Of a stretch of DNA of 64,000 nt, positions 26,955 through 36,211 are shown one piece after another. This DNA comes from Gulosibacter macacae. GTDB taxonomy: Bacteria; Actinomycetota; Actinomycetes; Actinomycetales; Microbacteriaceae. Every line of letters begins with the position of its first letter. Within the stretch, counting starts at the first letter, position 1. The notes under the pieces were generated by a model. It was given only the letters and a program-made list of their open reading frames with translations. It made no database searches and was not told the DNA's origin. The stretch covers positions 171,816 through 235,815 of the forward strand of contig NZ_RQVS01000003.1 of assembly GCF_003865375.1 (NCBI RefSeq), written 5' to 3'. A program made the translations under genes and the position numbers.

Positions 26955-28136
26955 ATGAGCCCATCTGCCAGCCACGCGGCCCCGCCGTCGGATTCAGCCG
27001 ACACGGGCTCAGTTCGACTGCGCAATATCACTAAGCGATTCGGCGACCATGTTGCGGTCAATGATCTTTCGCTCGATATTCACTCGGGCGAGTTTCTCTC
27101 GCTCTTGGGCCCATCTGGATGCGGTAAGACCACGACCCTGCGCATGATCGCGGGATTTGACGACCCAGACTCTGGATCTATCGAACTTGCTGGCAAGAAT
27201 GTTGTTGGCTTGCCCGCCTATAAGCGGAATACCAATACCGTGTTCCAGCAATACGCGCTCTTTCCGCATATGACCGTCGCCGAGAATGTCGCCTACGGAT
27301 TGCAACAGCGAAAGACTCCGCGCAGCGAAATCCGCGACAAGGTCTCAGAAGCGCTCGACATGGTGCAAATGCGCACATTCGCTGACCGCAAGCCCAATTT
27401 GCTTTCTGGTGGTCAGCAGCAGCGCGTGGCACTGGCTCGCGCCCTCGTCAACCGCCCGGCGGTGCTCCTCCTCGACGAGCCGCTCGGCGCCCTCGACCGC
27501 AAGCTCCGCGAAGAGATGCAGATCGAGCTCAAGCTCCTGCAACAGCAACTCGGTACGACGTTCGTCTTCGTTACCCACGATCAGGGTGAGGCACTTTCGA
27601 TGAGCGACCGCATCGCGATCATGCGTGATGGCAAGATCGAGCAGCTCGACGATCCCGACACGATCTACGACTCCCCGGCGAGTGCCTACGTCGCCGCCTT
27701 CATCGGCCAACAGAACTTCTTTGAGGGCGTGCTCGAATCAGCAGATGAGATGCGTGCCGATGGCTTTGGCCTCGCCGCAACCCGGCCCATCGCGTTGCGT
27801 GCGGGCACCAGGGTCCGCGGTGCCGTGCGCCCCGAATTCGTGCGCATCGAACCAACGCAGGGCACCGCATCCAGCGATGTCAATCGCGTCGAAGGCGAAC
27901 TCGTCGGCATCGCGCACCAGGGCGAGTCGATGCAATTCCTCGTCGAGATCCCCGGCGGCCGAACCATTTCGTCCCGCCGACCCGTAGCCGACCGAGCCGG
28001 CCTTCAACTCGGTGACCGCATCACCGCATCCTGGGCGCCCGAAGACGTGCGCCTCTTCGCCGAAGACGAGGGCCCCGCCGATCTGCACCGCGCCGTCGAC
28101 GAGAACCTCACCACCACTGAAATCTCGAGCATCTAA
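26955..28136 (+). CDS. potA: Spermidine/putrescine-type ABC transporter, ATP-binding protein
   Basis: 393-residue PotA-like ATPase. The ABC domain has Walker A GPSGCGKT, signature LSGGQQQR, Walker B LLLDEPLGALD and switch VTHDQGEA; a C-terminal TOBE regulatory domain spans roughly residues 290-370. First gene of a four-gene operon followed by the binding protein and two permeases. Closely related ATPases serve putrescine, spermidine, iron(III) or 2-aminoethylphosphonate importers; the binding protein's features favour polyamines. Confidence 0.9.
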   Translation: MSPSASHAAPPSDSADTGSVRLRNITKRFGDHVAVNDLSLDIHSGEFLSLLGPSGCGKTTTLRMIAGFDDPDSGSIELAGKNVVGLPAYKRNTNTVFQQYALFPHMTVAENVAYGLQQRKTPRSEIRDKVSEALDMVQMRTFADRKPNLLSGGQQQRVALARALVNRPAVLLLDEPLGALDRKLREEMQIELKLLQQQLGTTFVFVTHDQGEALSMSDRIAIMRDGKIEQLDDPDTIYDSPASAYVAAFIGQQNFFEGVLESADEMRADGFGLAATRPIALRAGTRVRGAVRPEFVRIEPTQGTASSDVNRVEGELVGIAHQGESMQFLVEIPGGRTISSRRPVADRAGLQLGDRITASWAPEDVRLFAEDEGPADLHRAVDENLTTTEISSI

Positions 28137-28147
28137 GGACTGGAACG

Positions 28148-29320
28148 ATGAACACGCCTGACCCCATCCGCATCCTCGCCAGCGCCGAAGCCGCCCCGCG
28201 TATTCGCGCCGCGCTCTCACGTCGTGCCTTCCTCGGAGCGCTCGGCGCCTTCGGTACCGCAGGCGCGCTCGCCGCCTGCGCCGCACCGGGTGGTGGCTCG
28301 AATGCCGGTGACGGCACGATCGAAGACACGCTCGCCATGTACACCTGGGGCGACTATGACTCGCCAGATGTGCTCGAGCAATTCCAGGCCGACAACAGCG
28401 TGCGCATGACCGTTGACTCGTTCGGATCGAACGAAGAGCTCATCGCGAAGCTGACCAGTTCGCGCGGTACGAGTGGCTACGACATCGTCGTACCGACCGG
28501 CGTCTACATCGCCGAGATGGTGAACGCGGGCCTCCTCGAAAAGCTCAACCTCGACCTCATCCCGAATATTCAGCACGTGTCGCCGGAGTTCCTCAAGCAG
28601 CCCTGGGACCCGAACAACGAATACTCGATCTGTAAGTCGTGGGGCACGACCGGCTTCGTCTACGACAAGCAAGCCATCGGCCGCGAACTCAAGACCTGGG
28701 ACGACTTCTTCGACGCTGCCATGAACGAAGCGTCGGGCAAGACGAGCATGCTCGATGACCCGCAGGGCATCATCGGTTGCTACTTCTGGTCAAAGGGTTA
28801 CAGCACGAACGACAACAACGCCGCGCACTTCGACGAGGCCGAGACCTTCCTCGTCGAGCAACTCGCGCCGCACATCTCGACATTCGACTCCTACCCGGGT
28901 TCGGGCGGCATCGTGCAGGGCACCCAGATGCTCTTCCAGGCGTGGAACAACGATGCGCGCCTGGGCATCATGGAAAGTGGCGACCCCGAGCGCTGGGCCT
29001 GGTCGGGTGGTGGCCCCGAGAGCGAACTCTGGATGGACAACTGGGCGATTGCCGCCGGTGCGAAGAGCCCGAACGCTGCCCACGCCTTCATCAACTTCGT
29101 GCTTGACCCCGAGATCGCCTTCCAACAGATGGAATATGTCGGGAGCGACACCGGTGCCATCGGGCAGCGTGAGCTCGCCGAAGAAGCTGGTGTCGAATAC
29201 CCCGACATGATCTTCTTCTCAGCCGAGCAGGTCGCCAACCTCAAGCCCGTTGAGGTGACCGAAAGCCAGGATCGCTTCGTCGACATCTGGAACAAGATGA
29301 AGGCCCGGGCCGCCCAATGA
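28148..29320 (+). CDS. potD: Polyamine ABC transporter substrate-binding lipoprotein
   Basis: 390-residue PotD/PotF-type binding protein. The N-terminus carries a twin-arginine-like signal (SRRAFLGALGAFGTAGALAAC) ending in a lipobox Cys, so it may be exported folded by Tat and lipid-anchored. The mature domain begins TLAMYTWGDYDSPDVLEQF, typical of the polyamine-binding family (Y-x-W-x-D/E-Y contact region). Ribosome-binding site 'aaggactggaacg'. Stop overlaps the next gene (atga at 29317). Confidence 0.88.
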   Translation: MNTPDPIRILASAEAAPRIRAALSRRAFLGALGAFGTAGALAACAAPGGGSNAGDGTIEDTLAMYTWGDYDSPDVLEQFQADNSVRMTVDSFGSNEELIAKLTSSRGTSGYDIVVPTGVYIAEMVNAGLLEKLNLDLIPNIQHVSPEFLKQPWDPNNEYSICKSWGTTGFVYDKQAIGRELKTWDDFFDAAMNEASGKTSMLDDPQGIIGCYFWSKGYSTNDNNAAHFDEAETFLVEQLAPHISTFDSYPGSGGIVQGTQMLFQAWNNDARLGIMESGDPERWAWSGGGPESELWMDNWAIAAGAKSPNAAHAFINFVLDPEIAFQQMEYVGSDTGAIGQRELAEEAGVEYPDMIFFSAEQVANLKPVEVTESQDRFVDIWNKMKARAAQ

Positions 29321-30267
29321 CCTCTGGCAGTGTCACCACGACGCAGAAGCCTGCGGACACGGCACCGGCCGCGAACCGGAAGCGGCGCGGATTCGGTGCA
29401 CTGCTTGCCCTGCCGACAGCAGCGTGGATCATCCTGTTCTCGCTGCTGCCGGTGGGCCTGGTCTTCTACTACTCGTTCGGCCGTAAGCCGAGCGTGTTCG
29501 GCACCCACTCGAACGATGTCTTCACCTTCGACCGTTACGTCGAAGGGCTCACCGGGTCGAACGCCTCGGTGCTCTGGAACAGCATCGGTATTGCGCTCCT
29601 CGGCACGCTGTTCTGCTTGATCATCGCGCTGCCATTTGCCTACTGGCTTGCCCTCAAGGCGAAGCCAAGCCGCCGTGGCCTCTATCTCGCGCTCGTGATG
29701 GTGCCGTTCTGGACAAACCTGCTCGTCCGCACGATCGGTTGGCAGATCATCCTGGCCCCGGAGGGCTGGCTCTCGCAGGCCCTGCAGAACTCCGGCCTGC
29801 TGCAAAGCCCACTCGCGATGCTCAACACCCGTGAGGCGGTGCTCCTCGGTGTGGTCTACAACTACCTGCCGATGATGATCCTGCCGCTGTTCGTTGCCTT
29901 TGACCGCGTCGCCGGCCCGTTGCGCGAAGCAAGTGCCGACCTCGGTGCGAGCCGCATCGGCACCTTCCTGCGGGTGACGCTGCCGCTTGCGTGGCCGGGC
30001 ATTCTCATCGCGATCCTGTTCGTGTTCATCCCGCTCATGGGCGACTACATCACGCCGACCGTGCTCGGCGGTGCGCAGGGCATGATGATCGGTCAGCTTG
30101 TCGCGAGCCAATTTCAGAACGCGCAGAACTGGGCGCTCGGCTCGGCGATGGCGGTACTTCTCGTCATCACGGTGCTCGCGATCGGCGCGATCATCTGGCT
30201 CATCACCAAGCTCATCGCCCTGCCGTTTAAGCGGCACTGGAGCCTCACGCTGAAGGAGGATGCGTAA
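29317..30267 (+). CDS. potB: Polyamine ABC transporter permease (PotB-like)
   Basis: 316-residue permease with a charged N-terminal tail and about six membrane helices. The coupling loop is LREASADLGASRIGTFLRVTLPL, and the FWTNLLVRTIGWQIIL segment is typical of PotB. Start ATG 29317 overlaps the potD stop; its own stop overlaps the start of the next permease (taatg at 30265-30269). Confidence 0.9.
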   Translation: MTSGSVTTTQKPADTAPAANRKRRGFGALLALPTAAWIILFSLLPVGLVFYYSFGRKPSVFGTHSNDVFTFDRYVEGLTGSNASVLWNSIGIALLGTLFCLIIALPFAYWLALKAKPSRRGLYLALVMVPFWTNLLVRTIGWQIILAPEGWLSQALQNSGLLQSPLAMLNTREAVLLGVVYNYLPMMILPLFVAFDRVAGPLREASADLGASRIGTFLRVTLPLAWPGILIAILFVFIPLMGDYITPTVLGGAQGMMIGQLVASQFQNAQNWALGSAMAVLLVITVLAIGAIIWLITKLIALPFKRHWSLTLKEDA

Positions 30268-31106
30268 TGTCGCGCGCTAAATCGGCCGACCGGGTGTTCG
30301 GCATCTGGGCGGTGCTTGTCTTCATCTTCCTGTTCCTGCCGATCGTGATGATCATCATCTACTCGTTCAACGACGGACGCCTGCTCGTCTCGTGGCGAGA
30401 GTTCGGCTTCGGCCCCTATGAGGCGGCGTTCAGTTCACCGCAGATCATGAACTCGGTGTGGGTGACGCTGCGCGCTGCGATCGGTGCGGCGATCGTCGCG
30501 ACCGCACTCGGCACCCTTGCCGGGCTTGCGCTTGCGCGTCACGGTGGTAAGTGGGCGCCCTGGCTCGTGGCCGGGCTCGCGATTGTCACGGTGACCCCCG
30601 AAATTGTGGATGCGGTGGCCTTGCTGCCCTGGTTCGTCATGCTCGGTCAGGACTTCTACCTCGCACCGTTCAATGACGGCATCGTGCGTCTCATCGTCGG
30701 TAATACACTCTTCGCCACGGCGCTCGTGTCGTTCATTGTGCGCGCGCGGTTTGAGGGCCTCGATGCGAAGCTTGAGGAGGCAAGCGCCGACCTCTATGCC
30801 TCGCCGTTCACGACCTTCCGTAAGGTGACGTTGCCGCTCGCAATGCCGGCCGTACTTTCGGGTGCGCTCCTCAGCTTCACGCTCTCGCTCGACAACACGG
30901 TGATTGCGTCGTTCGTGCAGGTGTCGGGCTCGACTCCGTGGCCGGTCTACATCCTGTCGTCGCTGAAGACCGGGTTGCGACCCGAGATCGCCGCGATGTC
31001 GACGGTGATGATTGTGCTCACGATCGTGGCGCTCGCCCTCGTCGCCATTGTGCTGCGTCGCTCAGGTGAATCGACTGCTGATATCGCCCGCACCATGGCG
31101 GCCTAG
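30267..31106 (+). CDS. potC: Polyamine ABC transporter permease (PotC-like)
   Basis: 279-residue second permease. About six membrane helices, with the coupling loop KLEEASADLYASPFTTFRKVTLPL and the PotC-typical FTLSLDNTVIASFV. 'aaggaggat' precedes ATG 30267. Last gene of the operon; an exceptionally long hairpin follows. Confidence 0.9.
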   Translation: MSRAKSADRVFGIWAVLVFIFLFLPIVMIIIYSFNDGRLLVSWREFGFGPYEAAFSSPQIMNSVWVTLRAAIGAAIVATALGTLAGLALARHGGKWAPWLVAGLAIVTVTPEIVDAVALLPWFVMLGQDFYLAPFNDGIVRLIVGNTLFATALVSFIVRARFEGLDAKLEEASADLYASPFTTFRKVTLPLAMPAVLSGALLSFTLSLDNTVIASFVQVSGSTPWPVYILSSLKTGLRPEIAAMSTVMIVLTIVALALVAIVLRRSGESTADIARTMAA

Positions 31107-31109
31107 CCG

Positions 31110-31177
31110 CTAATCCGCTCGGTCCCGACTATTCCGCGCGCTGCAACGCGCGGAATAGTCGGGACCGAGCGGATTAG
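31110..31177. terminator. Bidirectional terminator, perfect 31-bp stem
   Basis: 31110-31140 is perfectly complementary to 31147-31177, with a 6-nt loop (ctgcaa). It sits between the convergent pot operon and methyltransferase gene. Confidence 0.85.
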
Positions 31178-31190
31178 GGTTGCTGCTCAA

Positions 31191-31799
31191 CTACTCGTCG
31201 CGCGCGACCACCAGGATGCGGAAGCCGCCACTCGTTGTCGCGCGCCGCACCTCGAACTCATCCCCGAGCGATTCGGCAAGTCGACGCTGAAGCGAATCGG
31301 CGCCGAGATTCTTGCCCACTACCAGCCACGCCTCGCCACCCGGTGCGAGCCGGGGGAGCCAGGTGCCGAGCAGCTCATCGAGCGCCTGCTTGCCGATGCG
31401 AATCGGTGGGTTCGACCAGATGACGTCGAACTCGATGCCGGCCGGTACCTGATCGGGTGTGACCGCCTGCACGTGGCTGAGGCCGAGACGCTGCGCATTT
31501 TCGGCGGTGAGGGCGAGCGCACGCTCATTCACGTCAATTGCCCATACCTCGAGTTCGGGCGAGGCAAGGCCGAGCGCGAGCGTGATCGGACCCCAGCCGC
31601 AGCCGATGTCGAGGGCGGTGCCGGTGGCGGGCGGCTCGGGCACCTCATCAAGCAGGATGCGCGTGGCCTTGTCGAGTCGGTCGCCGCTGAACACCGCATT
31701 GGCGGAAACCACCTCAACTTCGCGTCCCCGCAGGGTGACATTGAGTTCGCGCCGCGTGAGATCAGCTGAGGGGTTCGCCTCGAAATAGTGCTCCGACAT
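31191..31799 (-). CDS. Class I SAM-dependent methyltransferase, RsmC-like
   Basis: 202-residue methyltransferase similar to the C-terminal catalytic domain of RsmC, which methylates G1207 of 16S rRNA. SAM-binding motif I is ALDIGCGWGPITLALG, and the catalytic NPP motif typical of guanine/adenine-N2/N6 methylases is in VIWSNPPIRIGK. The N-terminal HYFEANPSADLTRREL matches the family. The pseudo-methylase N-domain of E. coli RsmC is missing, as usual in actinobacteria. ATG 31799 follows a leaderless-type -10. Target RNA is inferred. Confidence 0.85.
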   Translation of the reverse strand: MSEHYFEANPSADLTRRELNVTLRGREVEVVSANAVFSGDRLDKATRILLDEVPEPPATGTALDIGCGWGPITLALGLASPELEVWAIDVNERALALTAENAQRLGLSHVQAVTPDQVPAGIEFDVIWSNPPIRIGKQALDELLGTWLPRLAPGGEAWLVVGKNLGADSLQRRLAESLGDEFEVRRATTSGGFRILVVARDE

Positions 31800-31806
31800 G
31801 TGCACG

Positions 31807-31812
31807 AGCCTA
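31807..31812 (-). promoter_or_regulatory. -10 element TAGGCT of the RsmC-like gene, leaderless type
   Basis: On the minus strand TAGGCT ends 7 nt before the ATG at 31799; no ribosome-binding site. Confidence 0.45.
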
Positions 31813-31896
31813 GACTTTCGCGCGCGAATTCTTTCCCTCGCATGCACGCGGTGCCGCCCTGGGCGAACGCGAGCGCCCCAATTGGGTGCTCGTGCG

Positions 31897-31902
31897 TAGA
31901 CT
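31897..31902 (+). promoter_or_regulatory. -10 element TAGACT of hflX, leaderless type
   Basis: TAGACT ends 9 nt before ATG 31912. 'ggcggg' lies between but is not a convincing ribosome-binding site. Confidence 0.45.
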
Positions 31903-31911
31903 GGCGGGCAC

Positions 31912-33558
31912 ATGGCAGATCAACTTGAGCCCCAGAATTCCGAAGACACGTCCCGCAACGATGCGGATGATGTGATCGATCGCATCCTGTCGCGTGATGA
32001 ATCACAGCGCGGGCGCACCACCGTGTTTTCAGCCGGTCGAGCGGAAGCGCTCATGGCCGATAACGACGAACGGTCGAGCGATGAAGTCGACGGCTTGCAG
32101 CTCGAGCGCGCCGAGCGTGCCTCGCTGCAGCGAGTTGACGGGCTCTCAACCGAGCTTGAAGACGTCACCGAAGTTGAGTACCGCCAGGTGCGCCTGGAGA
32201 AGGTCGTGCTCATTGGCGTCTATTCGGCGGGATCGCAGCGCGACGCCGAGAACTCCTTGCAAGAGCTCGCAGCGCTTTGCGAGACCGCTGGCGCCGTCGT
32301 GCTCGATGGTGTCTTGCAGCGGAAGCCGCATCCCGACCCGGCCACCTATCTCGGTCGTGGCAAGACTGAGGAGCTTCGCGAAATCGTCGTCGCAACCGGT
32401 GCAGACACGGTCATCGCCGACACCGAACTCGCGCCGAGCCAGCGTCGTGCTCTCGAAGATGCGGTCAAGGTCAAGGTGATTGATCGCACTGCGGTGATCC
32501 TCGACATCTTCAGCCAGCATGCGAAGAGCCGCGAAGGTAAGGCCCAGGTCGAACTCGCGCAGCTCGAGTACCTGCTTCCGCGTCTTCGCGGCTGGGGTCA
32601 GTCGATGTCGCGTCAGGCGGGTGGCCAGGTGTCCGGCGGTGCCGGTATGGGTTCACGCGGTCCTGGTGAGACGAAGCTCGAACTTGACCGTCGCCGCATC
32701 CACATTCGCATGGCGAAGTTACGCCGCGAGATCGCCGGGATGAAGACGGCGCGCGACACGAAGCGTGCCCGCCGCGGCCGCAACCTCGTGCCTGCGGTGG
32801 CGATCGTTGGTTACACGAACGCCGGGAAGTCGTCGTTGCTCAACCGCATCACCCGCGCTGGTGTGCTCGTTGAGAACCAGCTCTTCGCGACGCTGGATGC
32901 AACGGTGCGGCGCACTGAAACTCCCGACGGCTTGCCGTACACCCTTGCCGACACGGTTGGCTTCGTGCGTAATCTGCCGCACCAGCTCGTGGAGGCGTTC
33001 CGGTCGACGCTCGAGGAGGTTGCCGAATCGGATGTGCTCGTGCACGTCGTCGATGCCGCGCACCCCGACCCGGCTGGGCAGATTCAGACGGTGCGCGAAG
33101 TGATTGGCGAGATCGAAGCGCGCGATATCCCCGAACTCATCGTGTTTAACAAGGCTGATCTCGTGGATGAAGAGCGCCGCATTGAATTGCGTGGGCTCGA
33201 ACCAGGCAGCATGTTCGTCTCGGCGCGAACCGGGGCCGGTGTGGATGCGCTCCTCGAGCGCATCGCCGAGATGTTGCCGGTGCTTGACGTGGAGATTGAG
33301 CTCGTCATTCCGTTTGACCACGGCGACCTCGTTTCGCTCGTCCACAATCGTGGCGGCGTGATTACGCAATCACACGAGTCGGATGGCACGCACTTGCGTG
33401 CGCGCGTGCATCCTGATCAATTGGGCATGTTTGAGCCGTACCGCGTTGGTGGCGAGCCGGCCCCGGCCGGGCGTCAGCCCGGGGTGAAGCGCAAGCCGCA
33501 CGGACTCGAACAGCCCGCGCCCGAGCGAGTGATCGACCTCCCGCGCCGCGAGCTCTAA
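31912..33558 (+). CDS. hflX: Ribosome-splitting GTPase HflX
   Basis: GTPase that splits stalled or stressed 70S ribosomes. 548 residues with the glycine-rich HflX N-domain motif (GRGKTEELREIV, and the Gly-rich GGQVSGGAGMGSRGPGETKLELDRR near residue 240), followed by the G domain: G1 GYTNAGKSS, G3 DTVGF, G4 NKAD. The N-terminal ~70 residues are acidic and variable, as in other Microbacteriaceae. Convergent with lexA, from which it is separated by short tandem repeats. Confidence 0.95.
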   Translation: MADQLEPQNSEDTSRNDADDVIDRILSRDESQRGRTTVFSAGRAEALMADNDERSSDEVDGLQLERAERASLQRVDGLSTELEDVTEVEYRQVRLEKVVLIGVYSAGSQRDAENSLQELAALCETAGAVVLDGVLQRKPHPDPATYLGRGKTEELREIVVATGADTVIADTELAPSQRRALEDAVKVKVIDRTAVILDIFSQHAKSREGKAQVELAQLEYLLPRLRGWGQSMSRQAGGQVSGGAGMGSRGPGETKLELDRRRIHIRMAKLRREIAGMKTARDTKRARRGRNLVPAVAIVGYTNAGKSSLLNRITRAGVLVENQLFATLDATVRRTETPDGLPYTLADTVGFVRNLPHQLVEAFRSTLEEVAESDVLVHVVDAAHPDPAGQIQTVREVIGEIEARDIPELIVFNKADLVDEERRIELRGLEPGSMFVSARTGAGVDALLERIAEMLPVLDVEIELVIPFDHGDLVSLVHNRGGVITQSHESDGTHLRARVHPDQLGMFEPYRVGGEPAPAGRQPGVKRKPHGLEQPAPERVIDLPRREL

Positions 33559-33562
33559 CCGG

Positions 33563-33648
33563 CTCCGTGTGCTGAGGCTAACTCCGTGTGCTGAGGCTAA
33601 CTCCGTGCGCTGAGGCTCTCGAAGCGCTCGTGCTGAGGCTCTCGAAGC
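33563..33648 (+). repeat. Short tandem repeats between hflX and lexA
   Basis: Two exact 19-bp units 'ctccgtgtgctgaggctaa' (33563-33581, 33582-33600) are followed by two diverged units sharing 'tgctgaggctctcgaag'. Units are directly adjacent, without unique spacers. No coding potential seen. Confidence 0.85.
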
Positions 33649-33650
33649 CT

Positions 33651-34289
33651 CTAGACCGAACGCAACACCGCAACGACCTTGCCGAGCACCTCGGCGTGGT
33701 CGCCGAGGATCGGCTCGAAGGCCGAGTTGCGGGGGAGTAGCCAGGTGTGACCGTCGCGCTGGCGGAACGTCTTCACCGTCGCCTCGCCATCGAGCATCGC
33801 GGCGACGATCTCGCCGTTTGATGCGCTGCGCTGCTGCCGCACGACCACCCAGTCACCATCGCAGATCGCGGCATCAATCATCGAGTCGCCGACGACCTGC
33901 AAGAGAAAGAGTTCGCCGTCACCCACGAGCTGCTTGGGGAGCGGGAAGATGTCTTCCACCTGCTGCTCGGCAGTAATCGGGATGCCCGCGGCAATGCGGC
34001 CGACTACCGGCACCATGACGGCGGGGCCGGGTGTCGGGGCATCGGGCTGGTCTGAAGTCGGCACGTCGACGAGCAGTTCGATAGTGCGCGCCTGATTTGA
34101 ATTGCGGCGAAGGTAGCCCAGCTTCTCGAGTTGGCCGAGCTGGTAGAACACCGACGAAAGCGAGGCGAGCCCAGCAGCGTCGCCAATCTCGCGGATGGTC
34201 GGGGCGAACCCGTGCTGCGCAATGTGTTCAGCGATGGCGCCAAGCACGCGTTCCTGGACCTTGGACAGTGGCTTGCGAACGTCGGTCAT
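33651..34289 (-). CDS. lexA: SOS repressor LexA
   Basis: Represses DNA-damage genes until RecA filaments trigger self-cleavage. 212 residues: N-terminal winged helix-turn-helix ([26 protein letters not shown] split across residues 11-36), cleavage site A101-G102 in [10 protein letters not shown], and the Ser-Lys catalytic dyad S136 (GDSM) and K173 (TVKTF). Start ATG 34289 follows 'gaggagttcacc'; the frame is open upstream through the divergent control region but without family sequence. Divergent from the LysM gene, and degenerate LexA sites in the gap suggest self-regulation. Confidence 0.97.
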   Translation of the reverse strand: MTDVRKPLSKVQERVLGAIAEHIAQHGFAPTIREIGDAAGLASLSSVFYQLGQLEKLGYLRRNSNQARTIELLVDVPTSDQPDAPTPGPAVMVPVVGRIAAGIPITAEQQVEDIFPLPKQLVGDGELFLLQVVGDSMIDAAICDGDWVVVRQQRSASNGEIVAAMLDGEATVKTFRQRDGHTWLLPRNSAFEPILGDHAEVLGKVVAVLRSV

Positions 34290-34441
34290 GGTGAACTCCT
34301 CGCCGGTGCGGTAGCTGGCTGAGTGGATGGGTGCTGCGGGTTTCGGATGCAGTGGATCTCGCCGTCGCCGCCGATGTCGGAGGCTCATGGTCTGCTCTTT
34401 CTGCACCTGCTTCCACGGTAGTTGAGGCGGTGCCGCCGAAC

Positions 34442-34455
34442 AAACATCTATTCGA
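34442..34455. promoter_or_regulatory. Degenerate LexA-box candidate in the lexA/LysM gap
   Basis: AAAC-ATCT-ATTCGA resembles half-sites of GAAC-N4-GTTCGA with two changes. It lies between the two divergent genes. Weak on its own; supported by the better site 60 bp away. Confidence 0.4.
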
Positions 34456-34515
34456 GCGTGTCGTTGAACTTCTTCTCGAAACTGGGGTTGCGCGGCGGCA
34501 AAATCGAAAGTAGAT

Positions 34516-34532
34516 TCGAAACAGATGTTCGA
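34516..34532. promoter_or_regulatory. LexA-box candidate upstream of the LysM gene
   Basis: TCGAAACAGATGTTCGA has both outer half-sites of the SOS consensus (TCGAA and GTTCGA), but with the spacing one base longer or the left half-site degenerate. It is 29 bp before the LysM start. Confidence 0.6.
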
Positions 34533-34560
34533 ATAGCGAATGTCACAGAAGGAGAATCCC

Positions 34561-34914
34561 ATGTCAACCATCACTCAGCCCATGAACGGTCGCTCCACTG
34601 CCGCCGGCCTCCGGCTCACGGTGCGTGGACGTCGGGTGCTGGCAAGCCTGCTTCTGGCGCCGATCGGTCTCGGCATTGGCATTGGCCTTGCCCAGATCCC
34701 GGCCGCATTCGCCGGCGACAGCTCGATCGCGGCGGGCGAAACGGTCGAATACGAGTGGCGCACCGTGCTCGGCGGCGAATCGCTCTGGTCGATCAGCGAA
34801 GAGATCGCCGGTAATCGCGATATCCGCGATGTCGTGCACGAGATCATGCGCCTCAACAACCTCTCTACGGCCTCGGTGCAAGCTGGTCAGCGCATCGCTC
34901 TGCCGAACTTCTAG
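34561..34914 (+). CDS. LysM-domain membrane protein, candidate SOS cell-division inhibitor
   Basis: 117 residues: a basic N-terminus, one membrane helix (about residues 27-50, [20 protein letters not shown]) and a C-terminal LysM peptidoglycan-binding domain (about 65-115, [15 protein letters not shown]...[11 protein letters not shown]). Divergent from lexA, as are mycobacterial Rv2719c (ChiZ) and functionally similar damage-inducible division inhibitors of other gram-positives (YneA, DivS). I infer that it delays septation during the SOS response. ATG 34561 is set by 'aaggagaatccc'; ATG 34540 lacks a site. No catalytic hydrolase domain is visible. Confidence 0.8.
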   Translation: MSTITQPMNGRSTAAGLRLTVRGRRVLASLLLAPIGLGIGIGLAQIPAAFAGDSSIAAGETVEYEWRTVLGGESLWSISEEIAGNRDIRDVVHEIMRLNNLSTASVQAGQRIALPNF

Positions 34915-35070
34915 GCACACAGTTTCTCGACGTCTGAATTTCTAAGCGTCCGAGGCGGCGACACGGCGTCGGCTCGGATTTGACCCCACGCAACCACCAC
35001 CACCGTGCGGGGCGCGGAACCACCGGGGTTCCGCGCCCTCGGTGTGCGTTCACGCCCTCGCGAACCGGCC

Positions 35071-35076
35071 TAGAAT
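35071..35076 (+). promoter_or_regulatory. -10 element TAGAAT of hisC, leaderless type
   Basis: TAGAAT ends 6 nt before ATG 35083, so the message very likely begins at the start codon. Confidence 0.55.
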
Positions 35077-35082
35077 GGCGGA

Positions 35083-36198
35083 ATGACCACTCTCGACGAA
35101 CTGCCCATCCGCGATGACCTTCGCGGGCAGCGCCCCTACGGTGCGCCGCAGGAAAATGTCCGGGTCTCGATCAATGTCAACGAGAACCCATTCGATGTTC
35201 CCGAGGCAGTCGTTGACCATGTGATGAAGTCGATTCGAGAGGTCCTCCCGGGACTCAACCGCTACCCCGACCGTGAGTTTGTGCAGCTCCGCGAAAAGCT
35301 CGCGGATTACCTCGGACACGGCGTCGAGGCATCCCAGATTTGGGCAGCCAACGGTTCGAACGAGGTGCTTCAGCACCTGCTCCAGGCATTCGCTGGCCCC
35401 GGCCGCAAGGTCATGGGCTTCGGTCCTACGTACTCGATGTACCCGTTGCTCTCAGCCGGCGTCGGCAGCGAGTGGATCGCGGTCGAACGCGATGCTGACT
35501 ACGAGCTCTCGCCCGAAACGGCGGCACGCGAGGTTGCAGCTCACCGCCCAGATGTGCTCATCCTCTGCTCGCCCAACAACCCCACTGGCACGCCCGTCGA
35601 TCTCGACACCATCAAGGCCGCCTACGAGGCAACCGACGGTGTCGTCATCGTCGATGAGGCCTATGGCGAGTTCAAGCCCGACGGCGTGCCCTCGGCGCTT
35701 GAGCTGCTACCGGGCCGTCCGCGGCTCATCGTGAGCCGCACCATGTCGAAGGCATTCGCCTATGCGGGTGCGCGTTTGGGCTACTTTGCCGCTGACCCCG
35801 CCGTCGTCGATGCGGTTCGCCTCGTGCGCCTGCCGTATCACCTCTCTGCGATCACGCAGGCCGCGGCAATCGGTGCGCTCGAATGCGCCGACATCATGCT
35901 CGGCGAGGTTGACCGCATCCGTGTGCAGCGCGACCGCCTCGTGCGCGAGATCGCCGCGCTCGGCTACCGCGTCTACCGCACTGAAGCGAACTTCGTCATG
36001 TTCGGCGGGGTGAGTGACCCGAACGAAATGTTCGAGGAGTTCTACCGCCGCTCCATCCTCATCCGCGACAATGGTCTGCCCGGATGCCTGCGGGTGACCG
36101 CCGGAACTGAAGACGAGACCAGCGCCTTCCTCGACGCACTCGAAGAGATCACTCGCACCCGACCCGAGCTGCGCGCCACCGCGCCGGCCGAGGCCTAG
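35083..36198 (+). CDS. hisC: Histidinol-phosphate aminotransferase
   Basis: PLP-dependent transaminase of histidine synthesis, 371 residues. PLP-binding Lys223 in [16 protein letters not shown]; other class-II marks are NVNENPF near the N-terminus, the SPNNPTGTP loop and [10 protein letters not shown]. First of four his genes (hisC-hisB-hisH-priA); hisD, hisF, hisG, hisI and hisE are not in the window. Aminotransferases of this subfamily can also act on phenylpyruvate, but the operon fixes the role. Confidence 0.96.
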   Translation: MTTLDELPIRDDLRGQRPYGAPQENVRVSINVNENPFDVPEAVVDHVMKSIREVLPGLNRYPDREFVQLREKLADYLGHGVEASQIWAANGSNEVLQHLLQAFAGPGRKVMGFGPTYSMYPLLSAGVGSEWIAVERDADYELSPETAAREVAAHRPDVLILCSPNNPTGTPVDLDTIKAAYEATDGVVIVDEAYGEFKPDGVPSALELLPGRPRLIVSRTMSKAFAYAGARLGYFAADPAVVDAVRLVRLPYHLSAITQAAAIGALECADIMLGEVDRIRVQRDRLVREIAALGYRVYRTEANFVMFGGVSDPNEMFEEFYRRSILIRDNGLPGCLRVTAGTEDETSAFLDALEEITRTRPELRATAPAEA

Positions 36199-36211
36199 GA
36201 GAATCACCACC

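Noticed and set aside
28891..30237. Long minus-strand frame across potD and potB
   Set aside because: Antisense shadow of well-identified transporter genes; low-complexity Arg/Asp/Glu/His sequence.
33563..33648. Possible CRISPR array
   Set aside because: Units are 19-24 bp, directly adjacent and without unique spacers; no cas genes nearby.
34290..34574. 95-residue upstream extension of LexA
   Set aside because: It would cover the divergent promoter and LexA boxes; LexA proteins start at the helix-turn-helix as chosen.
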